This document shows, piece by piece, positions 33,879-45,479 of a DNA stretch of 64,000 nucleotides. The number at the start of each line of letters is the position of its first letter. The stretch's first letter is position 1. The stretch lies in contig CM060915.1 of assembly GCA_030737875.1 (NCBI GenBank), positions 571,686,577 through 571,750,576 of the forward strand, in the 5' to 3' direction. The notes under the pieces are model-generated. The model ran no database searches. It was given only the letters and a program-made list of their open reading frames with translations, and was not told the origin of the DNA. A program made the translations under genes and the position numbers. This DNA is from Allium sativum. Taxonomy: Eukaryota; Streptophyta; Magnoliopsida; Asparagales; Amaryllidaceae.

Positions 33879-33883
33879 TCCCG
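33879..33883. repeat. Target site duplication of element B, right copy
   Basis: TCCCG follows the terminal CA of the 3' LTR and matches 22724-22728. Confidence 0.92.
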
Positions 33884-34481
33884 CTTACGCTATTTTCATT
33901 ACATTTACTTTACCGAATAGACATTATAATAATAGCGTATTATTATATAGATATTAGTTTCGTGGATCCTTAGAGGATGGAAATCCCGAACATCCTTTAA
34001 GTTATTGTACATTTCAGTGGACACTTCATTTGAGTTAATTCACTTATATGAGACTGTTAGTCCTGACTCGTATATTTTGTTTGTTTTATTCCTTGCAAAA
34101 TGCCTGAGTCAGATCAAGTATTTCAGCTTGGAAATATGTCTGTTAGAGCTTGATATTCGTTGGAGATCCAGCCATCCATCCACTATGTCATATGCAGTCA
34201 TGCCTTCTCTGCTTACTACCAAATATTAGTATGGTTCTATATTCATCCTTCCATTGTTTCTGTATTTATTCTGCACTCTGATATTATGTAAATTTGAAAA
34301 TTTCGTAATATTGTATAAATTTATAAATTTTTACTTCCGCTTGTGAGATATTCAATGTTCTGTGTTTGTGATTCTGTGATGATTTGTGTTTCAACTTCAT
34401 GAGTAATAACAATCTTCCCTTTTGAACGGCTTGAGTTGGTTTAATTATCGACTTGAGGCAGTCAAAAGACATGTCATTATA
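33884..34481 (+). repeat. 3' LTR of element C, part after the B insertion
   Basis: Continues 22295-22728 and aligns with 20074-20649. It ends GTCATTATA. Frames at 33590-33973 and 34005-34229 cross this LTR material and are not genes. Confidence 0.75.
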
Positions 34482-35930
34482 CCCAGAACGGACTTGCAAA
34501 TGGGTGGTATGTCTGACATTGTATTCCTCTATACTGTATTTGTTGATCTCTGCTAAATATATATCTGTTTGGTGGTGGAGAATTTATTCTCTTGATTAAC
34601 ACCCTTCTCTGAGACGTATGAGCTTAGAGGTTATATGTTGGAAGAAATCAGTGATACGGTATTGAGTGACAGTGTGGCATGTTGAGTGGCATGTGATCAA
34701 GGCTTTTGCTGAAAAGCAAGGCCTTGTGGTTGATGATCAAAGCACGGCTTTAAATAGCACAGCTTTGTGTAGAGTTAATTCGCGAGCCTCAGACCCTAGT
34801 ATAAACCAGAAACGGGAGAGGACTGCAGGGAGAACATGCGTTTCTTTCTAGCTTGGACTGGTGTCATTGTATGATGCCCAGACATTTTACTCATGATGAT
34901 GTTGCATATTATTTGATGGATAGCGAGGTACCTCGGATATATCGGTCACTATGGGATCGATGGATGATATGGTCGACATACTGACCAGACTTAAGCCCCA
35001 TAGGGCGGGGAAACGTATTGTTCAGGAAAACCAATCCAGTAATGTAAGTGTGGACCACCCCTAAAGATCTAAGGGCTTGACTGAGTACTTATCCTGAGAC
35101 ATAGGTTAGATTGTCTTGAATTCAGTAATGACGGTCCCTTGCCTTGGTTCATGATGGAAATCCAACTTCCAATATGACATCGTGCGGTTTTGATTGTAGA
35201 ACTAGTACGGCGACATGATATATAGTACCCATGTCATCTCTGATTGGTACATTTATATTTGAAGTTGTTTTTAACACTATGTACTAATAATAGTATCAAA
35301 TGATTTGTTTTAAATCGTACCAAGCATGGTTGGCTATTATAAGGGAAAACTCTATCCTCCGGCTTGTGTTGCATTGTGTGATGGGACCTGAGTCTTGTAA
35401 TAGCTTCATTTTTCAAAAAGCATTACGTTGTTTTTTTTATGCACTGGTATTCATGGGGGTAAACCCGTTTCGTGTTATACGGCATGGTCCCTTGATTTAC
35501 TCTACTTTAAAAATCAACTTAATAACTGTTTTAGTTCTCACACCAGTCACATGACTGACCTGGAGTTTATTGTTTTAACCTAAACTCTAGTTGCCTATAA
35601 TTTCCACACGAGCAGCTAATAGTTTTGGTTTTGCAGATTTCTTTTTACAGAATCCTGGTGTACAGCTGGAGCTATATTCGGAACGCTCTGTATCCATGTA
35701 TCTCTTTCAGTTGTGTTATGTACTATTTTTCCAATGTTATGTAATGTATTTTAATCTCTGATATTTTTCTACTGTAATATTCATTCATACTTTAGAATAT
35801 TCTTGTACTCTGATGTAAATTGTTGTTATAGCAATGAAGTGTTCTTTTATTTGCGTTCCAATTTGTCGTGCTCTCATTACAATCCGTGTTTTCTGGTCTT
35901 CACGGAGGCTAGCGAATTCGGGTCGTATCA
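34482..35930 (+). repeat. Element D: back part of an LTR
   Basis: Begins abruptly with CCCAGAACGGACTTG, a segment that lies mid-LTR in the relatives (about 24624 in B, 48199 in the 47-kb LTR), and ends CGGGTCGTATCA at 35930. It carries the conserved hairpin CAGTCACATGACTG at 35544-35557. The front of this LTR is missing at the junction with element C. Confidence 0.75.
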
Positions 35931-35934
35931 TCTT

Positions 35935-35946
35935 TGGTGTCAGAGC
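35935..35946 (+). other. Primer binding site of element D
   Basis: TGGTGTCAGAGC lies four bases after the LTR end; one mismatch to TGGTATCAGAGC. Confidence 0.8.
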
Positions 35947-36975
35947 TTTGGTTTACAGAGCTCGAGAACAAGACACACTAGAACCGAACGGAAGAATTCA
36001 TCAGAGATTGGATTAGTAGTATCCAATGAGAAACACGTTAGAGATGGGATCAGTAGTATCCTAGAATGAGTTTAAAGAGTGTTGTTTATTAAAAACAAAT
36101 TGATTTTGAAAAATATATCATATAATACGTATTTGAGTATTTTATTTTATATTGAATTTGGACAATCGAGTATACGAAGATTTTACATATACGCATTATG
36201 AACGTATATACGTAGTCACAAATATACTGATTAGATATAGAATCACACTCTAGTCGCCCGGAGGTAATTCTGGTGATAGCGATTGCATCATCAGTATTTA
36301 CGTTCGAGTTTCGAAGGTGAGATATCTATATATTTCCAATTGACTGGTGTGAGAACCAAAACTTACTTAGAATTTATTGTTTGTGACTTGGCATCAAAAA
36401 TATGATATTAGACTATATAAAAATTATATATTTGAAAATTTAATCAACTAATTGATTGTTGGTTGTGATGTGTGATTATTAGTTCAACTAATTAAAATAT
36501 TGGAATGGTAAAACCAATTAGAGAATGAAAAGGTAAAATTTAGCCAAATCGAAATAAATATTGAACTAAATTGAAACTGATTGAAACTTGCATACGTGTA
36601 AATATATATGGGTGAACAGGTCATAGCATGGAAGCTAAGAAGAGGAATAAAATTGTATGTCCAACAAACAGGTACATGTTTACTGTATTTATTGGGTTTT
36701 GATGATTTTATGAGTCGGTTAGCAAGCCGCTTGGCTTTTTTTTCTTTTGGATTGATGAGGGCCTTGTGAGGCAAGTTGCGGTTATAAAGGTCTCCCCGTA
36801 CAAAGGAGGTTATAGCGAAATTTTTCGAAAATTTAAGGTGTTAGCCAAATTTTTGAGAAATTAGAAAATTTAGAAACTGAAAAGTTGAAGAATGAACGCC
36901 AGAATGAAAGTTAAGTTGGTTAGTTAAACAACTTTCAGTTCCGTTCCTTTTCGAAGACGAAAAGATTTTCTGAAA
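35947..36975 (+). mobile_element. Element D: internal non-coding region
   Basis: After the primer site come two copies of the leader motif (36001-36030 and 36037-36070). Module 36242-36322 aligns with A 11224-11304, and 36652-36846 with A 11725-11925, including the GAAATTTTTCGAAAATTT palindrome at 36817-36834. It ends with a decayed GAAGACGAAAAGATTTTCTG, the counterpart of the GACGAAATTATTTTAAG that precedes the polypurine tract in A and B. No protein domain is present and no 3' LTR follows, so D is right-truncated. Confidence 0.75.
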
Positions 36976-38410
36976 AGATTTATGACTCACTTTATAAGCC
37001 GAAAGACATATTGTTAGTGTGTGCATGATCTTAGAACAGTTATCTATTTTGAATGCACTGAATTACAGTGGTTACAGTGATGCTTCAGTTGATCTTATCA
37101 TAGACAAGAGGATGTTTGCGTATTCTTTCGATATTTCTAACGTTGAATCCTTTGTTTTCGGATATAGATGTGTTGTGTCTTTATTCAACAGTTCTTCCTA
37201 AGTAATTTTTATATACAGGGTCTTATTTTGTTTATCATCCTAATGTCACTTATCTTGGGTTAAATGATGTTGGTTGAGTTGCTAGATTTAGATCGTGGTT
37301 TTATTCTAATGAGGAACATGAAATTTGTGACAAGATCTTGTATAGAGTGGCCTTTTGAGATCAATACTTCTTACTAAGTACTAACTAAATGATTTAAGGA
37401 TATTGGATGATGTAGGTATGGTTTCTGATGTGTTGCAAGATTTTTAGGGTGTTTGTTGTCGCAAACGGGGTGGTTTTGATGGTACTCTAGTGATAAATAA
37501 TGTTAGCAGCAGGGATGATAGGCCTGATGATGCATCTGGTTTGGGATGTGATGTGGATAACTTGCATAAATCAACAATAAACAAGGATACATCTTTGCAT
37601 AATATTGTTGATAAGGTGGATATGGGCAGTAGCTTAATTTTGAAGCAGTAGCTCATGACCTAAAGGGCGGTTCTGATTTGATACAGGACTTGGATGTTGA
37701 GGGTGCTTTTCACGTCCTAGACAGCGGTTTGAAGGGAAACATGATGTTAGTTAATGAATGTAGTGAAACGGTTTTGTCTTGAAGGGACTGGTGTTTCATG
37801 GTTTTGCTAAGTCCCTCATCTTTGTTTTGTGTCCACAGTGTATTAGACATTCAATTCCATACTTGAGTAGTGGATATTTAGTACCGGAAAATAGGCACAA
37901 TGACAAATTAAATACATATGTATTGTTTATTTCATCTAATAACGTGTCTTCCATCAGTAGTTTCTCTACTATCTTAATGGTTCATGCAAACTTTCTTTAT
38001 TATTAATTTGTAACATTTTTTTTGTTAAGTTTATATTCTTTACATGTTTGCACTTGTTTTGATTTATTTTTTTAATAATCCCGTGAATTTTTTATTAATT
38101 TCTTGTTTAATAAAATAAATAATTAATTTTTTTTTTTTGACATCACAACTTAACGGTCATTTTTTCAACTGGTATGCGGTAATACTAGTTGCTGCTGGTT
38201 ATAATAATGGTTAAACTATGTTACAACAACCTAGAAAAACATGATACTGGGCAACGTATTTTCCATGCGCATGAGCACATAACTAAGATGGACACTCATG
38301 CATGAACACTTAAAAGGCCATGCATGTATGTTGTGCGGAGAGATATATTTTAAATTGGAACCATTCTAAATTCTAAATTACGGTAATACAGACGAACACA
38401 TGTAGAATTC
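36976..38410. other. Unidentified sequence, partly coding-like
   Basis: Positions 37020-37200 and 37440-37800 have a composition closer to coding than the surroundings (for example a plus-strand run reading DRPDDASGLGCDVDNLHKST), but stops interrupt every frame and I recognise no family. It could be a decayed LINE ORF or a host gene remnant. 38000-38410 is AT-rich with no visible feature. Confidence 0.3.
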
Positions 38411-38413
38411 TTA
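38411..38413. repeat. TTA target duplication of the PIF/Harbinger-like element, left
   Basis: TTA precedes the left terminal repeat and recurs at 39931-39933; TTA/TAA is the PIF/Harbinger target. Confidence 0.7.
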
Positions 38414-38933
38414 GGATCCGTTTGATTTTGAACGGGAATGGGTATTTGGAAGGGGCATTTGAAGGGGAATTGTTGGGAACGGGGAATGTGTTCTTTTTAC
38501 GGAAGTGCATTTTGGAAGGGGCAGAGTTATTATTTTATTGTTTTTGTATATATTATTTTTAATTGTTTGTGTGTGTTTATTGTTGAACAGAATAGTAGAA
38601 CGCAGAATACAAGTTGTAGAAGTATAAATTACTGAATTGAAATTGCAGAATTCTAAAGTTAGTACAACGCGTTACAACACCATTTTAAAAAAAAACATCA
38701 CTACAACACAACCATAAAAGAAAACATCACAACACAATCACAAACCACAACACAATCAGAAAATAAAACAACACAACTACAACACCCACATAAAAGAAAA
38801 CGTCACATCTGTCCAGTTCTCAGCTTCGTAACAAAATGAATAACACAACCCCTAAGCTGTTCGGATTGTCAAGCAGAGAATAGAATGGGTTGTGGCTCAA
38901 TCTGTCATGTGTAGACATAATAATCACCACCTC

Positions 38934-39557
38934 TTATTCCTGATAGTCATCATCCTCACGGCATACAGACATGCATAAATCTATAAGTTCGTCTCGGTCC
39001 ATGCGCGAAGGAGCTGAATGAGAAGGGCCAGCACCAGACCTAACCGGCCTACGAGTCGGATGACTCGAGATCTCCACATTATCGCCACGAATGATATCGC
39101 CAATAAGCTGAGCCTCTTGCAGATGAACTGGTGAAGCATCCGGAATTGCGTATTGACATCTGTCGGTACGCATGCATCCTGCAAACATGGAGTCCAACTC
39201 CCTGAATCGTGCCGGGGACTCACTCTTGAACTTGCGCATCGGTATTGGCACCGTCACCCACCAATCATTCGTTCCTGTGACGGTCTCCAATTGCTCGTCC
39301 CATCCCCCTCCACCAAACTGTAGCAGTCTATTCCACGGAGCTCAATCTCTTTTCAAGTTGTCAAACTTGTTCTTCATTTGACCAGTGTTGTAGTCCAACC
39401 CGGTCCGCTCATTGAACGCCTATGCAATCACCTGGTACCATCCTCCAACATTATGTGCACGGGAACTGAGATGTTGCATGCACACATCGATGAAAGCGTT
39501 TGTCGTATCGTTCCATTCGGCAATGGAACGAGTTGACGAAGACCGACTTGCAGCCAT
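38934..39557 (-). pseudogene. Myb/SANT-like ORF1 of a PIF/Harbinger element (broken)
   Basis: One minus-strand frame of 208 codons from ATG at 39557 to the stop at 38934. Residues about 13-110 show the Myb/SANT-like pattern of plant PIF/Harbinger ORF1 proteins: an N-terminal WNDTTNAFIDVC helix, GGWYQVIA, FNERTGLDY, QMKNKFDNLKRD, then GGGGWDEQLETVTGTNDWW. In this family ORF1 acts with the transposase, probably in DNA binding and nuclear import. Two stops, TAG in VIA*AFNERTG and TGA after NLKRD where Trp is usual, make it a pseudogene. The C-terminal 119 codons remain open (39290-38934). The 80-codon minus frame 38981-39223 is a shadow. Confidence 0.8.
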
Positions 39558-39776
39558 TTTGGAAAAAAAACCTCAAAAAATATGAATAAAATAAATATAG
39601 AAGTAATAAAGCTGAAAATTACAAATATAAAAGCAAAAACCTGAATAGATCAGCGAGTAGAAGGTGATTGGAGCTGCAATTTTCGGGTTATAACTGTTTT
39701 TGGTGATGGAAGGGAGAATGAGATGGCCGAATATATAGATGAAGGGGAAGGAATCAGCTGTTCTGGAAATTTAGTG

Positions 39777-39807
39777 GCGTCCGACGTGCGTTCGATGCGT
39801 CGGACGC
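39777..39807. repeat. Perfect 10-bp inverted repeat GCGTCCGACG/CGTCGGACGC
   Basis: The arms enclose 11 bases. A third arm copy is at 39878-39887 within further GACGCG repeats. It sits in the subterminal region of the PIF/Harbinger-like element and may be a transposase or ORF1 binding region. Confidence 0.7.
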
Positions 39808-39930
39808 GAAAACCACATTTTCAACCGTTCGTCTTGAAGGGGCAAAAGGGTGAGTCCCACCGTTGACGCGTCTGACGCGTCGGACGCAGACGCGAACATT
39901 TACTGTCCAGTTCATAAATCAAACGCTATC

Positions 39931-39933
39931 TTA
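39931..39933. repeat. TTA target duplication of the PIF/Harbinger-like element, right
   Basis: TTA follows the right terminal repeat and matches 38411-38413. Confidence 0.7.
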
Positions 39934-41400
39934 GAGCAACGTTTACGGTTGTTCACTTTCCTACGAAGCATGTGATCCACGTGGCTTCTTCTTTGCCTTT
40001 TTTTCTCCTGCGTTTCCTTATCAAACCGGTTCTTAGTTTGAAATGGAAAAGCAAAAAGAAAAAAAAGAAAAAACACGCGAAACGGCTTTAGCCTGTAGCT
40101 CCTCCTTCTTTTCACGTTGACTTCCCTTACTCCACCGCCCCTCCGCTACCTACCACCGCACTCCAGTGAGGCACCACCGCCCTACCCACCGAGCCTCTCC
40201 CTACCTCGCTCTCCCACCTCTTTAAAGAACAGCCGCATCTCCCCTTAGAACCCCACACAAATATCATTCTCTGCCACCATTCCGGTCCGCTGTCAAGTCC
40301 ACCCCTCGGCCCACGGAACGGCGACTCTCCCTTTCCTCTCCTATTCCCTCCTCTTGACAGTAAAACCGGATCATCACCGTCAGTTTCACCCAGCACCCAT
40401 ACCCCTCCTCCATTCAGACCGCACCTTCTCTCCTCATCTCTTCTCTTCCCAAACAGTCGACTGTCTCCTCAAATCTCCCTTTGACTGAACAATTTCTATA
40501 TTAACTATCATTTTTCCACAAATTATGAATTATATGTCCAGCCAAAATAGATCTAAGATATATAATCCAATATTGGACATAATATTAAAAAATCTCAATA
40601 AAGTATTTCTAACTCTAAACTGCAGTTTCATTCATGTCCAGACTCATAGAGCTTTCCATACACATTTTGACTAGAACGAAGAACTAGGAATATTGGAGCA
40701 TCAAGCAAAATACATTAGATAACATCTCCAGCGTTCAAAGAACATAAGTATTTGTCATGCGGAAGTGAATACTGAATTGAACTGCCACAAACAAAATTGT
40801 CCAAATTTATTATATCATTGGCAACACAAACTAGAAGACTTGAATGCAAGAATCATAACTGAATCAGGCTATTCAAAAGAATATGGATAGTGAGTATCAT
40901 TAAATAATAGAAAAAAATTTCAGCAAAACCTTCATATGTAAATCTGCGATATACATAGTTACATCTCCACTCAGTCAAGGAGACATAGTCTTTTGAAACA
41001 AGCATCGATGCAGGAAGGGCCTTATCGGCTGTCGCAATTTTTGTTTTGATTATCCAGTTCCGCCTCCTTCTTTAATCGGCAATTACGGTTGTTATCAACC
41101 TGTAGTAAAAAAAAATCAGAGCGGTGCCCTAGGTTTTTGGTAGGCCCAAAGTAAGGTGCTTTGCCAGCTTTACCAAAGGGCTGGCCTTGACTGTTCGTAG
41201 AGTTGATTTCAATTGATGCAGGATCCGTCAGTAAATCTGGAGGAGAGATGCTACCATGCCCGAATTAAGTAAGAAATTGCGGATCTAAAAACTGAGGGAT
41301 GCAATTCATGGGAGGTGCGAAATCCAAAGGATAATATCATTTCCGCACAAAATGATAAATAGATTTTCGGGCGTAATAGCATTTCTGAATCAACAGAGCT
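39934..41400. other. Intergenic DNA with a C/T-rich patch
   Basis: 40085-40480 is GC-richer and pyrimidine-rich on the plus strand, like a plant 5' leader or an LTR leader. The minus-strand frame 40127-40396 is low complexity and not supported. The rest is AT-rich. The 5' part of the next LTR probably begins somewhere in 40700-41400, but I could not place it. Confidence 0.35.
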
Positions 41401-44400
41401 TTGGGTGAGAACTCCCATTTCATTTAATTTAAATTATTTTTATGGTTAAATATAATTAGCTGATAATTATAATTAATAAATAATGATTAATGGTTGCCAA
41501 TGTATTTGATGAATGTTCATAGTTAGAACACACCGAACACTAAGCATTATTGACCGTAACACTTTTCGCACCATGAAATTGGTTATTGTTAATTGTTGTG
41601 TGTACGATGGATGGATGTTCATATGTTTGTTTTGTTAATTGATTGCTCATGTTTCGCACCGCAGTATGGAGTTATACGAGGAATCAGTTAAAATCTATTT
41701 TCCATTATTTTAGTTAAATGGGAAATTTAGTTTTTAATTAAATTTCAAATAGTTTGAAAATCAAAATCAAGAATGATTAAATGACTTTATAAAAGACGAA
41801 AATGATTTGGAAATGTTTTCAATAAAATTTTGGACTCTCGAAGTATACAAGTTTTAAAATTTTATTTTAGTAAGTAATTTTGAGCCAGTACAAGTGATGA
41901 ATTGTATGAAACGGACAATTTCATAAAAGGTTTTGAGAATAATCAAACGAGTTATCAAGGAATTATTATATGATTTACTTAAAATGAATATTCGTAAATT
42001 TAAGTGATGTTTGGAAATAAATTTCTCTAAAAGGGAATATAAAATATTATTTTGGAAATTTAGGAATATGGTTGAAATTCCAAGCTAAAATGAATAAAAA
42101 GGATTTTCATACAAGAGAGAGTAGTTTCGACATATTTCGATAATTTATATTAAATTGGTTTGGTTATTTTGCAAACTAATTTAAAATTTTAATTAGATTT
42201 TAATTAATTGTAAATCTAAATGCTCAGCCGGTATTCGTAAAGCAATTGATTTAGTATGGAGGGTAGATCAGATAATGTTCTACAATATGTATTTAACATT
42301 GATTCTATGCAAACGACTGTAATCAGAAATTGAACGAGATTTGGTAAAATATTATTTTAAGATTTTGATTTAAATTGAAATGAATATTTGAAATTTTGAA
42401 ATAAAGAATTTTGGAACTCAAACATAATATAAAATATTATTTGAAATATGGTTTTAAGAGTTAAGTTATGAAATTTAAGTTTATTTGGAAAATTTTAGAC
42501 GATTTATATTAAATCGTTGTATAGTTCGCATTAAAGTGACAGTTCGTTAATATCGATTTCAATTTCCAAACGAATATAACTTGAACTTTTTAAATTGGAT
42601 TGACGTGAAACGAGAAACGTCGGAATTCTGTTAATAATAGTTTCTGAATAGAAAAGAAAATTTTCAGATTCTAACATATGATTTTCAAGATATGTTAAAA
42701 ATAAAATTGGAAAAGGTCGTTATACGTGCGGTTCGGCGACCGTAAAAGAAAATCTAATAAAACAGACTTATATAAATTATTTGAAATTACGTAAAAATAT
42801 GATAAATCATATTTTGTTATTTAAAAATGATTTGAGTTAAAATATTGAATTTTGAATGATTTTGTATCTATTTGGTTAGATAACCAGTTATCAGCACTTT
42901 CGGTAACGCTTTTAACGTTATTATAATATTTCTTTGAAATTGATTAGATTTTTCAGATTATAAACCACTGTAAATTATGGAAAAGGATTTTTTAAATATT
43001 TTGAAAGATTTTAAAAGAGTTTAAAATATATGGCATGAGAATTATTTAAATCGTATGTAAGATATTGGAAGTTTGAATTTGAAAGGAATCGATAACTGTT
43101 TGGAAAGGAGATTTGAATTGAGAAACTTGTAAGTTCATAGCTATTGTTTTTAAAACGCGCTTATTACTTGGAAAGACCGAGATCGAATATATGTTCGGAA
43201 ACCATTCCAAAGTAATAATACGACGTTATAAAGGAATTAAAGACGTGAAATTCGATAAGTGAAGACTGGAAATCTTCGAATTATTTGGACTGACGGCTGA
43301 TGTCTTGGTTGGGCCGATCACCCGATACGAGGTTATAAGTGGCATGAGATCTGAATATATTTGAATATTTTCGTAATGTTGTTCCGTTCAAACCCAGAAC
43401 GAACTTGTATGGATTGTGTATCTGACATTGAAATTGACCACATAACACTGATTTCTGTTAATATATACCGGATTTGTGGCAATATATTATTCTCGTCTCT
43501 AAGATATACAAACTTAGAGATTATGTATTGGTAGAAATTAGTGATATGTCGTGAATTGTCAATATGGTATACTCGAGCTATGAAATGAGCTTGTGATGAT
43601 CAAAGCACGACTTATTGAAGCGTAGCTTTGTGTATATCGTGACATCGACGAACCTCACACCCCGGATTGATGGTAAACTTGCGGTTAGGTTGTATACATA
43701 ATCTCTAGTGAAAATCGAAAGTTGCGGCCGTAGATATACCTTGAAACCTGAGGGAATAAAGTATATACGGTGCCTGATATCTGGATGTTAACTGGGATGT
43801 ACACTTTCGTGCTATGTATTCGGTGTCGTTGTCTGGATGTTAACCGGGAGATACTTAGCTTTGTGTCCTTGATTGATCTTTCATGCCAGGAACCATTATA
43901 TTGGAAAACCCAACAACCAACACGAGCCTTCCGTTTTGTTTGCAAACTATATATGTGGGCATAATTACTATGCTCACTAAGATTTATATTTTTATTTGTA
44001 AAATGGTTTTCAACACCATGCACTGGTGATAATATTGAAGAGGATATCACGTATTAAAGCATTATTGGTTATCATAAGACATAACTCGCCCATCTGGTGT
44101 ACTTTGCATTGTGTGATATGAGACGAGCTCATGATAACTTCATTTTCCAAAGTCATTGCGATTTTCTATGGACGGATATACACATGGAGTAAATCCATTC
44201 CGCGTTAGTGGCGTGGTCTAGTGAATTTTCCCAACTTTAAAATAAACCATAAATAATAATTGTTTTTAGTTCTCACACCAGTCCCACGACTGACTTGGAG
44301 TTTATTGCTCCCTACCTAAACTCAAGGTGCCCATAATTTTTCACGGGCAGCTAGTAGATTAGGTTGCAAGTTTAGTTTTCAGATTTGGAGCTAGCGCTTT

Positions 44401-44615
44401 ATTTTGGTTTTACTTCTTCCACTATGAGCATTTTTTCGCTGAGCTTATGGTATACTCTGATTTATTTGTAACTATGATGTTAATTTTTGTAATGAAACGA
44501 AAAAGTTCTGTTGTTTGCGTTCAAATATGTTTGTACCCATAACTATCCGTCTTTATGAACGATTTAAGTTGGTTTAATAACCAGCGAGAATCGGGCAAAA
44601 AGGTGGGTCGTTACA
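41401..44615 (+). mobile_element. LTR related to element B, left end unresolved
   Basis: From GTGAGAACTC at 41405 it follows the order of the B LTR from 23256. U3-like GAAACGAGAAACGTCGG lies at 42608. Later come AAAGACCGAGATCGAATATATG at 43173, a CCCAGAACGAACTTGTATGG block near 43395, hairpin CAGTCCCACGACTG at 44279-44292, and the end GGTGGGTCGTTACA at 44615. No primer site follows, so it is a solo LTR or a truncated copy. A duplicated segment of about 360 bp is visible in 42020-42540. Frames in 43685-44050 are not genes. Confidence 0.65.
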
Positions 44616-45195
44616 AAAATATATAAAAATTGCTTGTAATGATTTTCTCCAGGTGTCGCGACTTGCTTGTATAAATTCTGGTTCTGCAATTTCTTATTCT
44701 GTGATTTATTATTTTGCATGTTGATGTGTGGCTGGAAATTTTTTAAAACGAACGTGTGATAAATTGAAAAGTTTGTTCTTGAAACAAATTATTTTTGAAA
44801 TCGAATCGAGGATTCCCCAAAGCTCATAGGATAAAATATTCGTTAAATTGACAATTAGGATTGATACTCTCTTATGTGTCTAAGGAACGGTAAAGTTTAG
44901 AACTCAAACAGGTTCTTAATCCTTTAGTCGTGTTTTTTTACGGTGATTCGTGGCACACTGATAACCCCTGTCTGAACCTGGCCTAGACTTGTATTCATAT
45001 AATCTAAAGTTGTTAATTTTAACATTTTTTTTAGAGCTTCTTTAGAGCAAAAGTTTTGCAACTGGTTTTTCGACGAAAAACTCTCTTCTTCTAGTGCATG
45101 CACGCTTGCCCCATGAACAACCAAAATTGCAATTCTTTTCAAAATTTAAATGATTTTGGTTACAATTCAAATCAGAATGAATTTCAAGCTGAAAA
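44616..45195. other. No recognised feature
   Basis: AT-rich sequence between the LTR end and the CACTA-like terminus. The 72-codon minus frame at 44924-45142 has no family resemblance I can name. Confidence 0.4.
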
Positions 45196-45370
45196 CACTA
45201 GTGCAAAACTGTTTATTTGCGTCGGTTTAGCAAAAATCAATAGCAAATATCGTTTTGTGCGACGTTGTTTTTGAAATCCATAGGAAGTTGTATATGAAAA
45301 ACACTATCAGATAAATTTGCGATGGTTTTTTATAAAAGCTGTAGCAAATATTTCAATATTACGACTATTA
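45196..45370 (+). mobile_element. CACTA-like (En/Spm) left terminus
   Basis: CACTAGTGCAAAACTG starts a segment with TTTGCGTCGGTTTAG, GTGCGACGTTG and ATTTGCGATGGTTTTTTAT followed by a mirrored AAAGCTGTAGCAAATAT, the decayed subterminal inverted repeats typical of plant CACTA elements. No matching right terminus or transposase was found; the element is probably cut by the LTR at 46288. Confidence 0.5.
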
Positions 45371-45479
45371 TATTAATAACCTTATTCAATTATACTTGTA
45401 GAAAATACTAATAGGCCGATTTGTAATGATTTTTCTTGATTCAGCTGTGCAATTGAAAACTTGCATCCATCTTAAATTA

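Larger units (their letters stand above)
19763..34481 (+). mobile_element. Element C: old non-coding LTR retrotransposon hosting element B
   Basis: Two LTR-like direct repeats flank an internal region (20650-22294) with a degenerate primer site, a leader motif and a polypurine tract, but no protein domain. The 3' LTR begins about 22295 after GTGGGGGAGAAGAC, is interrupted by element B at 22729-33878, and resumes to end at 34481 (GTCATTATA). It appears to have lost much of its 5' part, because homology to the 5' copy starts only near 22412. No target duplication was found: the bases after 34481 are CCCAG and no matching left flank was seen. Its internal module at about 21848-21926 weakly resembles those of A and D, so C looks like another non-autonomous relative. 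Confidence 0.65.
38414..39930 (-). mobile_element. PIF/Harbinger-like DNA transposon with ORF1 only
   Basis: A 1517-bp element flanked by TTA. Left end GGATCCGTTTGATTT and the inverted right end GATAGCGTTTGATTT share a 10-bp core, and GG..CCGTTTG is typical of this superfamily. It carries a broken Myb/SANT-like ORF1 on the minus strand but no DDE transposase, so it is non-autonomous. GC-rich inverted repeats lie inside the right end. Confidence 0.75.

Noticed and set aside
40127..40396. 89-codon Gly-rich minus frame
   Set aside because: Falls in a C/T-rich patch; compositional artefact without domain evidence.
40793..44620. Full solo LTR from 40798 with TSD AAAAT
   Set aside because: AAAAT does flank both points, but AAAATTG is common in such AT-rich DNA and TGTCCAAATTTATT is unlike the TGTAA..CCCG starts of the relatives. 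Left end kept as unresolved.
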